64,000 bases of DNA from Cryptomeria japonica (taxonomy: Eukaryota > Streptophyta > Pinopsida > Cupressales > Cupressaceae). The position numbers and the translations under genes are program-made. The DNA lies in contig NC_081412.1 in NCBI RefSeq assembly GCF_030272615.1, positions 342,237,870 to 342,301,869 on the forward strand, written 5' to 3'. The notes under the pieces were generated by a model, which saw nothing but the letters and a program-made list of their open reading frames with translations, was not told the DNA's origin and searched no databases. Below, in pieces: positions 11,991-23,558 of the stretch. Each line of letters begins with the position of its first letter. The first letter of the stretch is position 1.

Positions 11991-13061
11991 GTAGCATGCT
12001 CCACTCTCCATTTAATGGAACTCCAAATTGTTCTAACATAGAGTAAGTGACTTGCAAATTTGTCAGCAATTCATAATTAAAAATGGAAGTTGACATCAAT
12101 GTTTCATCCAAAGCTACATTCAAGGTTATCAATGGTTTGGTCATGGATAGAAAGTTATCATCATTTATGTCCTTAGGAAACAGGTCCAAATCATGCTTCA
12201 TTTTCTCCTCCATCTTATTTTTGAAAGCATCATCTACAATGTATTGTTGTGTTGTATCAAAACTCATCGACAAACCAAGTTCTGTCAATCTCTGCACCTT
12301 TCCATGCAGATTTATCATCTTTTTGAATCCTTATCCAAACATTCCTATGATTCTTGTAGTTTCTTACATTTTTTAATGACAAATGAAGCCTTTACTAAGG
12401 CATCAATGCGGTCGTGAATTCCCTTGGATGCCAAAAATTTGTCATCATTGGATTTGTAGACTGTTTGCAAAATTTGATTTGCAATTTTCTCTCTTGAATT
12501 CAAGTTTTTATTCTGAGCAATGTATTCAGTCAGCTTCACATAATGTACACTGAGATTTCCAATCAATTCAAACAACTGACACAATTGGTTAGCCTTTTGC
12601 ACTATTTGCTCCCAAATATTTTTTTTAATAACCTCATTGTTTATTTCCAAGATCCACTCAATTTGTCTTTGAGAGAGTTAATATCATTGTATGCCTTCTG
12701 CATCTCTTCTGTCAGTCTTTCATTTCTTATTCTTTCCTCCTCTACTTTTTCTTCCCACTGATTTTCTCTTTACTTCTCTCTATTCAATTGGTCTTGTAAA
12801 TTTTTTGTTGAGGCAGTGGTGTTCTCTAGATTTTTGTATAATTGTACTGAAGAGGCTCTTTCACTTTAAATTATTTGATGCTTTCATCTAAGCTTTTCTT
12901 CAATTCATTCAATTCCACCTCTGATTGTTTGTTCTCTACACTTGTGGATGTAGAGATGGATTTTTTAATCCTTTTACGTAATTCATTGCAACTTCTATAT
13001 GCAGCTTTCCTCTTTGCTTTCTCATTTTCTAGGTCTCTCTGTAACTTTTCTATTTGTCTCT

Positions 13062-13126
<65 letters not shown>

Positions 13127-14634
13127 CAATGATGTGTACACCAATTCGTTGGACTTCCTTGACACATTAATTTTGTCCACATTCTTTACTCCTGAGAAAT
13201 CCATTTGGATGATGCTAACGTGAAATTGGGAGGGATCAATCTGATTCTCTAGTTTATTTTGATTTGGAATTAGGGGCATAACAACTATGAACTCCATCAT
13301 TTCTTTATTTGGGTCATATGTGGGAAATACTTTGTTCATTGCAGGTTCTTCCTCTACAACTGTAGTACTTGCAACCTTCATCATTTGCTTCCCTTTTTCT
13401 TTATTTTTTTGGCTCTCTCTCTAAATTGATCAACAAAATTATTGTAATTAAAATCTGGGGCTACTGACACAATTGAATGTTTGAATGATGAAATAGAACT
13501 TGCACTGATGTAGGCACCTCCATCTATGCTTGTGGCTCTAAATATTTCATTGTGAGGTGGAGGTCTAGCAAAAGATGCAAAACCCATTCCTAATCCTATC
13601 CTACTTTGTCTTATAGTTGAGGTTATTAGACTAGTTTGAGGGCCAGGGGCTTGGTCTGGAGTTGGAAACAATACCTTCACTGTGGAACTTGATGTAGTTG
13701 GAGTTGTACTGATACTCGTCATTATTGTCATAAGCTTTTGCTTCTTTAGCATGCCTTGATCACTGGAATTCTATATATTATCTTCTACTATTGGCCTCTT
13801 CTAAGTGTCTTTCTGTCATTGCACTTGTTGACCACAACTAAAACTAGTACCCATACCATCCCCATGAGTGGCAGTAGCACTTGATTCTCCATCATGTTTT
13901 GTTTGTGATTGAATCTGAGTGTCAGGATTTTAAGCTATAACAAAATGAGGTTTAGGTTTATAATTATCACCTTTCCCTGTTGATTCAACTCCAATGCCTC
14001 CATGATATGCACCTTTTCTTGGTAACTCTACCTCCAGTGGTGTCCAAGGGCCTTGTCCTTTGCACCCCATACCACCACCTTGATAACCCAATTTTTCCAT
14101 TATGGTTGCCTCTGAAGAATATTTTTCAAACATAGCCTCACTCAAGATAGATGTTTTTATAGATTTTGTAACAGTTGTTGGAGTTTGATCTGAGTGTATC
14201 TCATTATCACTTTGATGATCTCTCTCATCATCACTATCATATTTTTCAGAGGGATTCTCTACATTCCACAATTTTTTTAACTCATAATCCTCAAGGATAT
14301 CTTCAAAATCTGCAATAGTCTTTGGTTCACCTAGATTATTCCTCATAGACAAAAAAATCTTTGATTTTGTTTTGTGTCCAGATTGCCTCTATACAATCTT
14401 GTGATAGAGAAGTGAGGATGCTTATTCTATTAGATGGAACATCAACTCTTTTGTAAAAATTGTCTGACCTCCTATTTTGGATCTCTTTCTTTGTTGTTCT
14501 CTATGGGTGCAATTTCATAATTTGTGCTGACAATTGTTCTAGAGAAATACTTTTCTCAACAACAGTTTCCTCCACTTTTTTGACCTCATCCCAAGAATCC
14601 CTGTTTTTCAACATCTCTAACAAGGGTTTACTTA
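11990..14634 (-). pseudogene. Minus-strand relic with G-patch and coiled-coil segments
   Basis: Read leftward, this continues the coding sequence interrupted by the solo LTR at 14640-15818. The 14352-13930 segment has an acidic stretch (SDDERDHQSDNE) and then a G-patch-like motif, IMEKLGYQGGGMGCKGQG, at about 14108-14050. After several stops come 13752-13381 (Thr/Ser/Pro-rich, then a basic RERAKKIKKKGSK end), 13384-13130, a (CT)n-expanded run encoding Arg-Glu repeats, and a clear coiled-coil segment with leucine heptads at 13065-12871. Helical segments follow at 12650-12345 and 12318-11990. G-patch domains bind RNA-processing helicases or occur in some retroelement polyproteins; which applies here is unclear. 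The family is unrecognised and the gene is certainly broken. Confidence 0.55.
13066..13124. repeat. (CT)n microsatellite inside a coding relic
   Basis: A pure CT tract lies between two coding segments of the minus-strand relic and translates there as Arg-Glu repeats. It probably expanded after the gene decayed. Confidence 0.95.
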
Positions 14635-14639
14635 CATGT

Positions 14640-15818
14640 TGTGATGAATACTAAGAGGGGGGCGGGGTGAATTAGTATACCCAAAATTACTGTACTCAAA
14701 CACTTTATCAGTCTTGCAGTAAACCAGTATAATAGTTTAACTAACAAACTGGTTAACACAAATGCAGACCAAACATCAAGTAAGGTATTCACCCACAGAA
14801 GCACAATCACCATAACACAAGAGATTTTGACGTGGAAACCCAAATGGGAAAAACCACGATGAGATGAAACTCACAAGTAACTATCTGCAAAATAGTAACC
14901 AGACCGGTTAAGGTCATACAATGTTCTTTACCAGAACAGATCCTGTTAGGAATCTAAATCTCTGTTAGGAGATAAGTCCGATTAAAGACTACCTTGTGAG
15001 AGGATTTTAGATCCACAGATGTGAACTACCTTGTTAGAGGATTTACAAAGGCTTTTTTGGGCCTACCCGGTTAAGGGTTTCTAACTTGTCAAAGATGTGA
15101 GTAATCAACAAGTGAATGATCTAGCAAATAGCACAGTCTTCTTGGTTAGATCCATGATAGCTTATTGCTAATGCATTTCAGCATTACTTCAGTCTTCAAT
15201 AGATCCACACTTTGTTATAGTACATAGACTTGATCTTTACTGTTAAGATCGCATATGCATGAACTCGTCAACCACTTCAAACCCTAACACCTACACATAC
15301 TTTAAAACCCTAGACATGATGTCCTTAAAAGGAATCTGATTTCATGTCGGTCCAATAGGATTACATTGCAAGTTCCTAGGTTCATTGTATCTAGACACAT
15401 TTGGTAACACAACACAAAATCACCATCAAAGTGTCGGTGGATGGTAACTCATCACAAAGATATACCGATTGGTAACTCATCATAGAGTATTACCGGTTTA
15501 TACAACTTTATCGATTGCCGGTTGGTAACTTAGAGTAATACTGGTTTAATAGATTACCGGTTAATAGAAATGAAGACTAGGAAAATGATAACTTCCACTT
15601 CTAGTTCCTTTGCTCTGTTCCGCCTTGAATCGCTTGAGGTCCTCATGCCACTTGAGATCAGTAGACACTTTTTGCAAGACACCGATAGTCTAATGACTAT
15701 AACATAATATCGGTTTGAAACAAATACCGGTTGAGCATAACTCATACATACAAAAAGTGATCTCATAGCAAGTGTGTGTCCATCAATGACAATAACAACA
15801 TAATCATCAAAAATGCCA
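14640..15818 (-). mobile_element. Solo LTR A of a copia-type family, 1.18 kb
   Basis: ACATGT is duplicated at 14634-14639 and 15819-15824. Read on the minus strand the insert runs from TGGCATTTTTGATG to TTCATCACA, with TG..CA ends. Removing it with one ACATGT fuses the minus-strand codons on either side without a frame change. The end near 14652 carries a CCCGCCCCCCTC stretch shared with LTRs B, C and D. A 6-bp duplication is unusual for LTR elements, so one base may be coincidental. Several CCGGT/ACCGG motifs occur inside. Confidence 0.75.
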
Positions 15819-15821
15819 ACA

Positions 15822-16870
15822 TGTAGGATTTTACTTGCAAAGTTCTTATTCACCACAACCAATTCCTTAATGATGTCACATGGATCATACTGCTAGTAAT
15901 TATCAACATCAAAATTTAAAAAAATCAATGTTTCATATACCACACTCAATGCTTTTCTCTCAAATGTGTACCCTCCACATGAACAAGGTAATGAAGGAAA
16001 TATGCTCTTCTTTTGTTGATCATAAAAGTAGAGCTTATCTATACTCTCCATCCGTCATACATATTCCAATACAAAAACCCTCTCTGTCACATATATTGGA
16101 AGTTTGTAGGGTTCTACTCCTGATGTATAAAACCTTAACATATTATATTCTTCCATGAGGTACCAGTCAGCCAATTGTATTTCACATACCAATTGAATGC
16201 AATCTCTACAAGACTCGGGCAATCTAGGCATTAGAGTGTTTGTAATTGCATGATACATTGGAGCCAAAATGAAATATACAAAATGGTTGTAGTTCCCTCT
16301 GTTATCATGCATCCTTATCTTAGTGGTCCATTCATATATCGGATGCAATGTTCTCACCTCAACATTCTTATACACCTGAATCTTAAGCTTTTTGGACTCG
16401 AACATTCCACTATATTTCACTAGAAGAAGATGGCACAGGTCGGTTGTAAACCTAAATTTCTTAGAGGAACCTCTTTTAATCTCTACAAATTTTTCATGCA
16501 TGGATTGAACAATGTGCTCAACAAAATTATATCTAATAGGTTGATTAACACAATGGATATTAAATACCATTTCAAGGAGGCTTTCACCTACTTCCATTTT
16601 GTTTTCCAATCCCAGACAAAATGTTAGCATGGTAATAGTATCCTGAACCCATGGCACAAAATATCTCCTTTATAAGGAGGTTTATGATTTTGATCCAGTT
16701 TTTTACCATTCATTGTTATCGATTTGAGATAATTATTTATCCCCTCTTCATCGACTTCTTCAAAATCATAGACAAGATTTTCTAGGTCAGTGTGGACGTT
16801 TGAGTGTCCAAAATCTCCTGCTCCAAGCCTTGAGTCCAACAAACTTTTAAATTCTTCCTCAATAATGAAT
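15822..16870 (-). pseudogene. Upstream part of the minus-strand relic (unrecognised)
   Basis: A 200-codon open segment at 16657-16055 and a 72-codon segment at 16842-16624 precede the G-patch relic on the same strand. The larger includes FTTDLCHLLLVKYSGMF and VRTLHPIYEWTTKIRMHDN. The smaller is acidic, with DLENLVYDFEEVDEEG. The frame is lost between about 16055 and 15865, then picks up in VNKNFASKILHV just before the LTR A insertion. Together with 11990-14634 this makes one gene of roughly 3.7 kb of coding sequence after LTR removal. I do not recognise the long segment; it lacks reverse transcriptase and integrase motifs. A weaker leftward reading frame at 17483-17289 may be a further upstream remnant. 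Confidence 0.5.
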
Positions 16871-17559
16871 TAAATTTCCTTTTGAATTTTTTTATTAACA
16901 ACTACTCATCTATTTTCATCATAATTTTGGGTGTAGACCATGACAATTTTTGGGCAAGGGAAAACCTCAGGTAGCATCATGCGTCCCAATCCAAGATCCC
17001 ACACTGCAGTTTTATTTATGTGTTGGCCTAATATTTTATTATACACAATCTTTCATGCCTTATCGAGCATGCCCCCTACAGCCTTATTCTCACATGAAAA
17101 TCTAAGAGTAGTGGTTAGCCTACCATGGATTACAGGATCATATATACATGGAATTCATCAAAGAAACCCGAGGTTTTAACGAATTGGGCATAGTCTTTTT
17201 TTTTGTTTCTCTTTGGCTTTCCCCATCACCCCTAATTCTACAATCTAAACTGCAAGATTGAAAAAATTAAAAATGTAGGATGTAGGTGTTATGTATTTCT
17301 CTCATGAATGTACCCAAAAAAAATTAATGTGAAATGATGAAGAAATAGACTGGTGCGGGCAGACTTTGTTGCATCCCCGAATCTAGATTCTAATTTTTGA
17401 ATCTCCCTGGGTAACTGGTTACTCCAAAGTCCAATCTCCCTTAATTTCAAAAGAAGTAGAGCTTCCTCGAAGGTAAAAAACATGGTTAAAATTTGTTTCT
17501 TTTTCTTTCTTTCTTTTATTAAAAATATTCAAACATTCATTTATTAAAACCTTTCATTC

Positions 17560-18440
17560 CTGACAGTGCTCACATGTGTCTTTATTCTAGTAACTTTTTG
17601 AAGAAACTTGTGTCCTTCACAACTTTGGGCCGAAATAGAGCTTATGTCATTGATCTGCAATCATTCAATGGGTACTAAATTGATTAAAAATTAATTAAGT
17701 GTAGACATATATTTAATTAATTATATAGTTTATAAAAGTTATTTAGACAATGCACACACGTGTCTGTATTCCGCAAACTTTTCTAAGAAACCTGTGTCCT
17801 TCACAACTTCGGATTGAAATTGAGCTTATGTCATTGATCTACGATCATTTGACAGTCACTAAGTTGATTAAAATTAATTAAATATAGACTTAGAGTTAAT
17901 TAAGTATATAGTTTATAAAATTTAATTAGACAATGCACACACGTGTCTGTATTCCGCACTTTTTGAAGAAACCTATGTCCTTTACAACTTCGAACCGAAA
18001 TTGAGCTTATGTTGTTGATCTGCAATCATTCAATGGTCACTTAGCTGATTAAAATTAATTAATTATAGACTTAGCATTAATTAAGTATATAGTTTATTAA
18101 AGTTAATTAGACAATGCACACACATGTCTGTATTATGCAGACTTATTGAAGAAACCTTTGTCCTTCACAACTTCGGACCGAAATTGAGCTTATGTCATTG
18201 ATCCACGATCATCCAATGGTCATTAAATTAATTGATTAATTAAGTATAGACTTACAGTTAATTAAGTATATAGTTTGTAAAAGTTAATTAGACAATGCAC
18301 ACACGTGTCTGTATTCCGCGGTCTGTATTCTGCAGACTTTTTAAAGAAACCTTTGTCCTTCACAACTTTGGACCAAAATTGAGCTTATTTTGTTGATCCA
18401 CGATCATCCAATGGTCATTAAATTGATTGATTCATTAATT
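17560..18440. repeat. Tandem array of about 183-bp units, five copies
   Basis: TGTCCTTCACAACTT-type segments recur near 17610, 17794, 17975, 18158 and 18353. Each unit also carries GCACACACGTGTCTGTATTC, GAGCTTATGTCATTGATC and an AT-rich TTAATTAAGTATA part. The last unit has a short internal duplication of GGTCTGTATTC. The period is close to one nucleosome repeat. Confidence 0.88.
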
Positions 18441-19093
18441 AAAGTTTAAAGTTTCACATGCGACGAACTAGGAACAAAGCAACTGATGTGTTGTCCAAAT
18501 AGGCTATATCTTTTCGAGAGACACAAGAATATGAGCTTGAAGATTTTAGTAGTATGTCACTTTCAGCGGATGATGTGGTGGCAAAGAATGATTTTATGGA
18601 AACTCCTAGATTTATGCAAGTTTGAAGTGATGGGAGTTGGCCAATCTAATTGGTGTATACTGGTGGTGGATTTAATGCATGTTTGAAGTTGTGCAGGAAT
18701 TACAATTAGAATATTTTCGCAATCTGTTGGAGGATGGCATGGGTGGAGACGTTATGCAAATGGAAATTTTGAGAATGGCGAATAGAGGATGCATCAGATG
18801 AGGGACAAGATAGTTGGAACATACATAGGAGAGGTTATTTCCAATGTCGAATCATGTGGACACAAAAGGAATTCATACTCAAATAGAGTATTGATGGTTG
18901 TGCATTTATGATCTTGGCTTTTGGCAGCGATATTGGATTTTGAGTTTGGTTGAAGTGCTTAATGCATTAATAGCAATAATGAGTGATTTTTTCCTTGTAT
19001 TTCCATTTTCTTTCTTTCTTCTTGCAATCACTATAAGAATTTGCAGAGAGAGGAGATTGGGGTATTAGGGTGGTGGCACTGTAGCAGATAATT
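18441..19093 (+). other. Stretch with a possible weak RNase H-end remnant
   Basis: A short plus-strand segment around 18457-18630 reads like RNKATDVLSK followed by RETQEYELEDF, loosely resembling the end of a Ty3/gypsy RNase H domain and linker. It is too short to assign. The remainder shows no gene; an AT- and CT-rich part (18980-19060) precedes the intact 173-codon frame. Confidence 0.25.
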
Positions 19094-19615
19094 ATGGAGG
19101 ATTGCTTCACTTTCAAACCAGAAAAGAAGCTTGTGCCATTTGTGGGGAAGGTGTCGAATGGGTGTATTCAAGGCATTTTCCTTCACAAGGATGAAATATT
19201 GACAAAGGCAATGAAGCTTATATTGGGAGAAGACATTGTCCATATTAGTCATAGATACAAGACTAATATGGAAATATACTCTTTAATCATTGCTTGGGGA
19301 CTTGAATTTGAAGATACATTGGCTAAGGTGAAAAATGTGTTGAATGATTTAATTGCAGAGGATTACTTGGGTGATTTGGACTTCATCTTTGAGTGGTTTG
19401 TCCTGGGAGTGGGCATAGACATGTTGAAAGGATCGATTGAACATGTAAACCCTATTTTGTTTGTTCATTGGCCAAAGGTAGAGGATGACATGAAAGAAAG
19501 ATGCAGAGCTTCAGCATGGAGAGGTTGGGATGCTTTCAAAACTTTTGCAAGGATAATGCGGGTGGAAGAAGCCCTTTGTGCGGTGCAAGAAATTGCCAGG
19601 GTGGAAGTGGGATGA
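19094..19615 (+). CDS. Intact 173-codon ORF, unrecognised
   Basis: This is one of the few uninterrupted frames with protein-like composition in the middle of the window. It starts MEDCFTFKPEKKLVPFVGKV and ends VQEIARVEVG before TGA. The product is mixed hydrophobic and charged, predicted mostly helical by eye, with a Trp-rich middle (IIAWGLEF, IFEWFVLGVG). No signal peptide, cysteine cluster or catalytic motif is visible. It could be one exon of a longer gene, a captured host fragment, or part of a mobile element bracketed by the inverted arrays at 10.5 and 23.2 kb. The codons after the stop remain weakly similar in composition for about 60 bp. Function unknown. Confidence 0.4.
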   Translation: MEDCFTFKPEKKLVPFVGKVSNGCIQGIFLHKDEILTKAMKLILGEDIVHISHRYKTNMEIYSLIIAWGLEFEDTLAKVKNVLNDLIAEDYLGDLDFIFEWFVLGVGIDMLKGSIEHVNPILFVHWPKVEDDMKERCRASAWRGWDAFKTFARIMRVEEALCAVQEIARVEVG

Positions 19616-19852
19616 GAATTGCGACCAAGGGCACGCATGGAGGAGGCGGTGCGAATTCTTGATAGGTTCAATGAAGAACATGGAAATGCTAGTTGAGAAC
19701 TTTCAGCTTAGTTTTCATTAGCTTGTGTTTACAATTTTTTCGATTTCAGTGTTAAAAAACTTGTATGTAATTTTTTTATCTTTGTCGGGCTGATAAATTG
19801 CCCCTAAAATTATTTCGTGATGCATGGCTATAGTATGCAACAATGACTAGGC

Positions 19853-20080
19853 GATTCAGAAATATTTTTTTGTGCATGTTTTGGAAGGGATTTTTTGGTA
19901 GATGTTTGTGATGGTGATTTTCAGAACTATGTACTTTTTTGTATTGATATATTAATAAAACTAGCAACGATTCAGGGATATTTTTTGTGCATGTTTTGGA
20001 AGGGATTTTTTGGTAGATGTTTGCAATGGTGATTTTTAGAACTATGTACTTTTTTGTATTGATATATTAATAAAACTAAC
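19853..20080. repeat. 116-bp tandem duplication
   Basis: Two copies start GATTCAGAAATATTTTTTTG (19853) and GATTCAGGGATATTTTTTG (19969). They share TTGGAAGGGATTTTTTGGTAG and GTATTGATATATTAATAAAA. Element M1 is inserted at the end of the second copy. Confidence 0.88.
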
Positions 20081-22587
20081 AAAAGAAGTTGAGAAATACA
20101 TCTTCAGAGATCCCAAGAACACTTGCAAGCAAAATACTTGTCACAAGAGAAGAATGGAGGCAAAAAAAACAATAATAATAATTAGATTATGAATTACAAA
20201 AGGGATTGATCCTTATAAAAGGAGATCTGGCCTAAAAAGGGAAAACCCTAAAAGAAATTAATAATTAATAATAAATTAATTATTAATATTCCTAAGTTTA
20301 GCTTAAGTGAAATAGAGAAAAGGTGACTTAATTATTAAATCAATATGATTTAATTAATTAAGTAAACTAATACCTTTACTCTAACACCCCCCCTTAAGAT
20401 GAAGATGGGGAGAAGCTAAAAAACAACTAAGGACTAGATGCATGAAAGCCAAAAAATGGGTCCCGACAACAAGGCCTGATGGGTACCCAAGTACAAAAGA
20501 TCTCTCACAACTGGAGAAAAGGAGAAAAACTCATGGGAAAAATTTATCTCCTAAAGAGATAAATACAAGTGAAGGACTGAAGAAGCCTCCAAACAAGAGA
20601 ATGTCCCAAAAAAAAGGAACAAAGGATGAACATGAAGAACACCACTGAAGCATGAAGCTGCAAACACTATCAAAGAATAACTATCGATCTGAAGAACCTC
20701 CACTGAAATAGAAGATGATCACGTAGAGAAGATTGTAATCTGCATGAGTTCCCTTAAATAACACTACTCAAATCAGATGGCAAACAAAGGCAAACAACTG
20801 AACTTGAAGATACAGATGGCAAAAATACCAAAGTTTGAATAGTTGATCAATCGAAGATGGAAGGTTGCCTCCAAAAATATGAATGAAAGAGTGTCCATAT
20901 GGTAAATGATCCATCTCGCAAAATGCATGGGTAACAAGCCACTGCTTTCGCCTAGTACATAGGAACAAATACTAAATACATAGCTCACTCCAACGAACCA
21001 AGGAAGTGTTAGCACCAACAGTAGAATCCCCCATAATGCTGACAAGGGAGAGATGACAGGTACACTGAAACTAAATGCCAAAAAAATTGCATGATGAAGA
21101 ACCAGGAACATCGAGAGTGCAGTAGAAAGTACAAACACGTATAAAGGCTAGTGTCGTAGAAGGAACACTCACTTGACACAAATCATGAGGCTATTGTCCT
21201 AGAAGGAACACTCACATGACAAAAGTAGATGGCAAACAAAGGCAAACATAAACCCCCCCCCCCATGGCACTTTATAATGGAGTGTGAGTATAATAAGGCA
21301 TAAGATGTGCAAAATCCCAAGCATGCAAGGCATAGTGGCACTTTATCTCAGTGTATTTGCAAAAAAGGAAAATGCTTACAAAATGATAACTTCAATGCTC
21401 AAAGAAGACAAAAGGCTGGAAATACATGAAGAATGACCAACAACAAGTCATGCCACTAAAAAGAGAAGTCTCCAGGAGCTCAAATGTCCAAGTAATTCAC
21501 CAGAGTGTGAAAACACAAAAAACTGAATAAAATGTACCTGGAGTAAAATCTAGAAAAGTGGTTGTGAAGAGCTTTGAAACACCGTCCCAACGCTGCTAGA
21601 ATCGCGAAAAATGGAGAAACTAGTGAAAAGTTATGAGATCGAGATTGAAAATAGCACCTCTAACTCCAAATGGTTGTAGAATGTACCAGCAAAAAAATAG
21701 GTGATGAAACCCACAAATTTGGAAAGTAGACAAAACCAGCTTTCCAACGATATCTCGTTTACCAAAAAATGATACCGTATGCCCAAGTTATGGCCAAAAC
21801 AAAACAAAAAAACCCTCTTTTAGGGCAAAAAGAGGGTCTAAAAGGGCCATTGTGTAGTCTGTACTATTGACGTCAGCATGATGTCATGCTGATGTCAGCA
21901 TCTGAAAATCAAAATCCCTTAAAAAAAAATTATTTTATTTGACAAATTTTTTTTGACGCAAGTTAGGTATGGTCGTATGGATTTTTCGTGCCTCGAAAAG
22001 CATGCCATTTAAAAAAAATCTCAAAATCCATGCCCAAAAAAGGGCATCAAACCAAAATAAAAATCCCAAAGCCAAAGTTGTCCAAATTGGACAAATTTTC
22101 TATGAAAATGGGGGTTTTTTGGTGTTTTGAGCTCAACGGTGAGGTCCGTTTGAGCCCAAAATGCCCAGAAACAAAAAATCTCCCCAGATGCAAATAAAAA
22201 ACTCTGAAAAACTTGAAACCCTAGCCTCCAAAAAATCTTCTAAAAAATTAGGAACAAGTAGCAGCAGATGTAGGCTCCGATACCATGAAGAAGTTGAGAA
22301 ATACAACTTCAGAGATCCCAAGAACACCTGGAAGCAAAATACCTGTCACAAGAGAAGAATGGAGGCAAAAAAAGAAATAATAATAATCAAATTATGAATT
22401 AAAAAAGGGATCAATCCTTATAAAAGGAGATCAAACCTAAAAAGGGAAAACCCTAAAAGTAATTAATTATTAATATTCCTAAGTTTGGCTTCTTAAATTT
22501 AGCTTAAGTGAAATAGAGAAAAGGTGACTTAATTATTAAATCAATATGATTTAATTAATTAAGTAAACTAATACCTTTACTCTAACA
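20081..22587 (-). mobile_element. M1: 2.5-kb non-coding LTR retrotransposon (minus orientation)
   Basis: Two similar LTRs lie at 20081-20386 and 22286-22587. On the minus strand each starts TGTTAGAGTAAAGG, and the right-hand one ends CAACTTCTTCA. Directly after that, still on the minus strand, comes TGGTATCGGAGC (plus 22274-22285), one base from the usual initiator-tRNA-Met primer site TGGTATCAGAGC. Next to the other LTR is a purine tract, AAGGGGGGG. The internal region of about 1.9 kb has no protein motifs, so the element is non-autonomous (TRIM/LARD-like). The flanks CTAAC and TTAGC fit a decayed duplication of CTAGC, which is what the neighbouring 116-bp repeat has at that position. Confidence 0.82.
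21866..21895. promoter_or_regulatory. TGACGTCA palindrome next to an inverted repeat
   Basis: TGACGTCA (about 21869-21876) is followed by GCATGATGTCATGC and another GATGTCA. TGACGTCA is the classical bZIP/CRE-type core. In M1 it lies in the internal region, so a promoter role is speculative. Confidence 0.3.
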
Positions 22588-23214
22588 TTAGCAATTACAC
22601 CTTGGTGTGCAATAGGTATGCCGAATAGGTGTAGAGGTCAATTTAAATAAAAAAATGCTTTATTTTTTTCATACATTTATGTAATACATGAGGAAAATTG
22701 GTAGGTCATTTAACAAAACTCTTAATAGAGAAGTGATAGCTTCAATTCAATTATGCACCCAATTTCATGGATCAAACATGATTGAAATAAAACCTTTTAA
22801 TTCGGAACATTATCAAGCTCCATTACTAGTAGGCTTTAATGTTTGCAATAAGGAGAGAGAGATAAATAAAGATTGAGATATTGTTATAATTAGAATTACC
22901 AAGATTAAATTATACTTTTAATTATATGTTATTAAATAAATTATGATTAAAGATAAATTAATTTGAATATGTGTAATTAATTTAAGTGAGATTTATTTTT
23001 TCATTGACATTAGTTGAAGTTTCATTTTTCAATTTAATGCTCTCGTATGTCGTATTATTTAATTTAAAATTTCACATTTACATAAATACAGTCTATGTAT
23101 CCCCTTACAAAGATCAAAATACAACTCGAGCAAAAATTATTACCGACAAAACAAAAAAATTAAAAGTTATTAATTAAAAATATTAAAAATATTCAATCTA
23201 TCCTCCTCGTAAGC
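22588..23214. other. AT-rich non-coding stretch
   Basis: No gene, LTR or tandem array is recognised. Short open frames here have low-complexity composition. Confidence 0.5.
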
Positions 23215-23558
23215 CACAATATTGAGTGGTCACCTCCTATTTATCCAATGACCCAAATCATTGCATAGTTGCACAATTAATCAAAGTTGCATGCCAAAAC
23301 TAACTCCACCTGCACGGGCCCTACCAACAATGATGACATACACTTGAACACTAAACGAATGAGATGTGGAAAGCCACGTAACATGGCTAGGAAGTGGGTC
23401 CATCATGTTTGTCTCCTAAGTGTGATAATGTGTGGTTGTCTTCTGTAAGATCAATGGCCAGGATCTTTGTGCGATTGTGAAGTTAGCCAAAAGTGCTCGA
23501 TGAAGCTAACTCGGCAGTGCCAAAGGTTTTTATAAACTATGGCAAATAAAAAATAATA
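23215..23558 (-). repeat. Right member of the inverted pair of subrepeat arrays
   Basis: Reverse-complemented, this contains GGCACTGCCGAGTTAG, CACAATCGCACAAAGATC and CCATTGATCTT, then a second unit with GGAGTTAGTTTTGGCATGCA and TTGATTAATTGTGCAA. The order and spacing match 10545-11050. Outside lies TTATTTTTTATTTGCC (minus strand), similar to the outer edge of the left array. Confidence 0.6.

Noticed and set aside
13022-13384. Arg-Glu repeat as a functional protein domain
   Set aside because: The CT tract interrupts decayed coding sequence and its length is typical of a microsatellite expansion.
17560-18440. CRISPR-like array
   Set aside because: The whole 183-bp unit is repeated with no unique spacers, and the context is a plant nuclear genome.
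18457-18630. Definite Ty3/gypsy RNase H domain
   Set aside because: Only a short ATDVLSK-like phrase; no catalytic residues or neighbouring reverse transcriptase. Kept only as a low-confidence remark.
20773-21138. Hydrophobic 121-codon minus-strand ORF as a membrane protein
   Set aside because: It lies inside the non-coding interior of M1, with low-complexity composition and no support.
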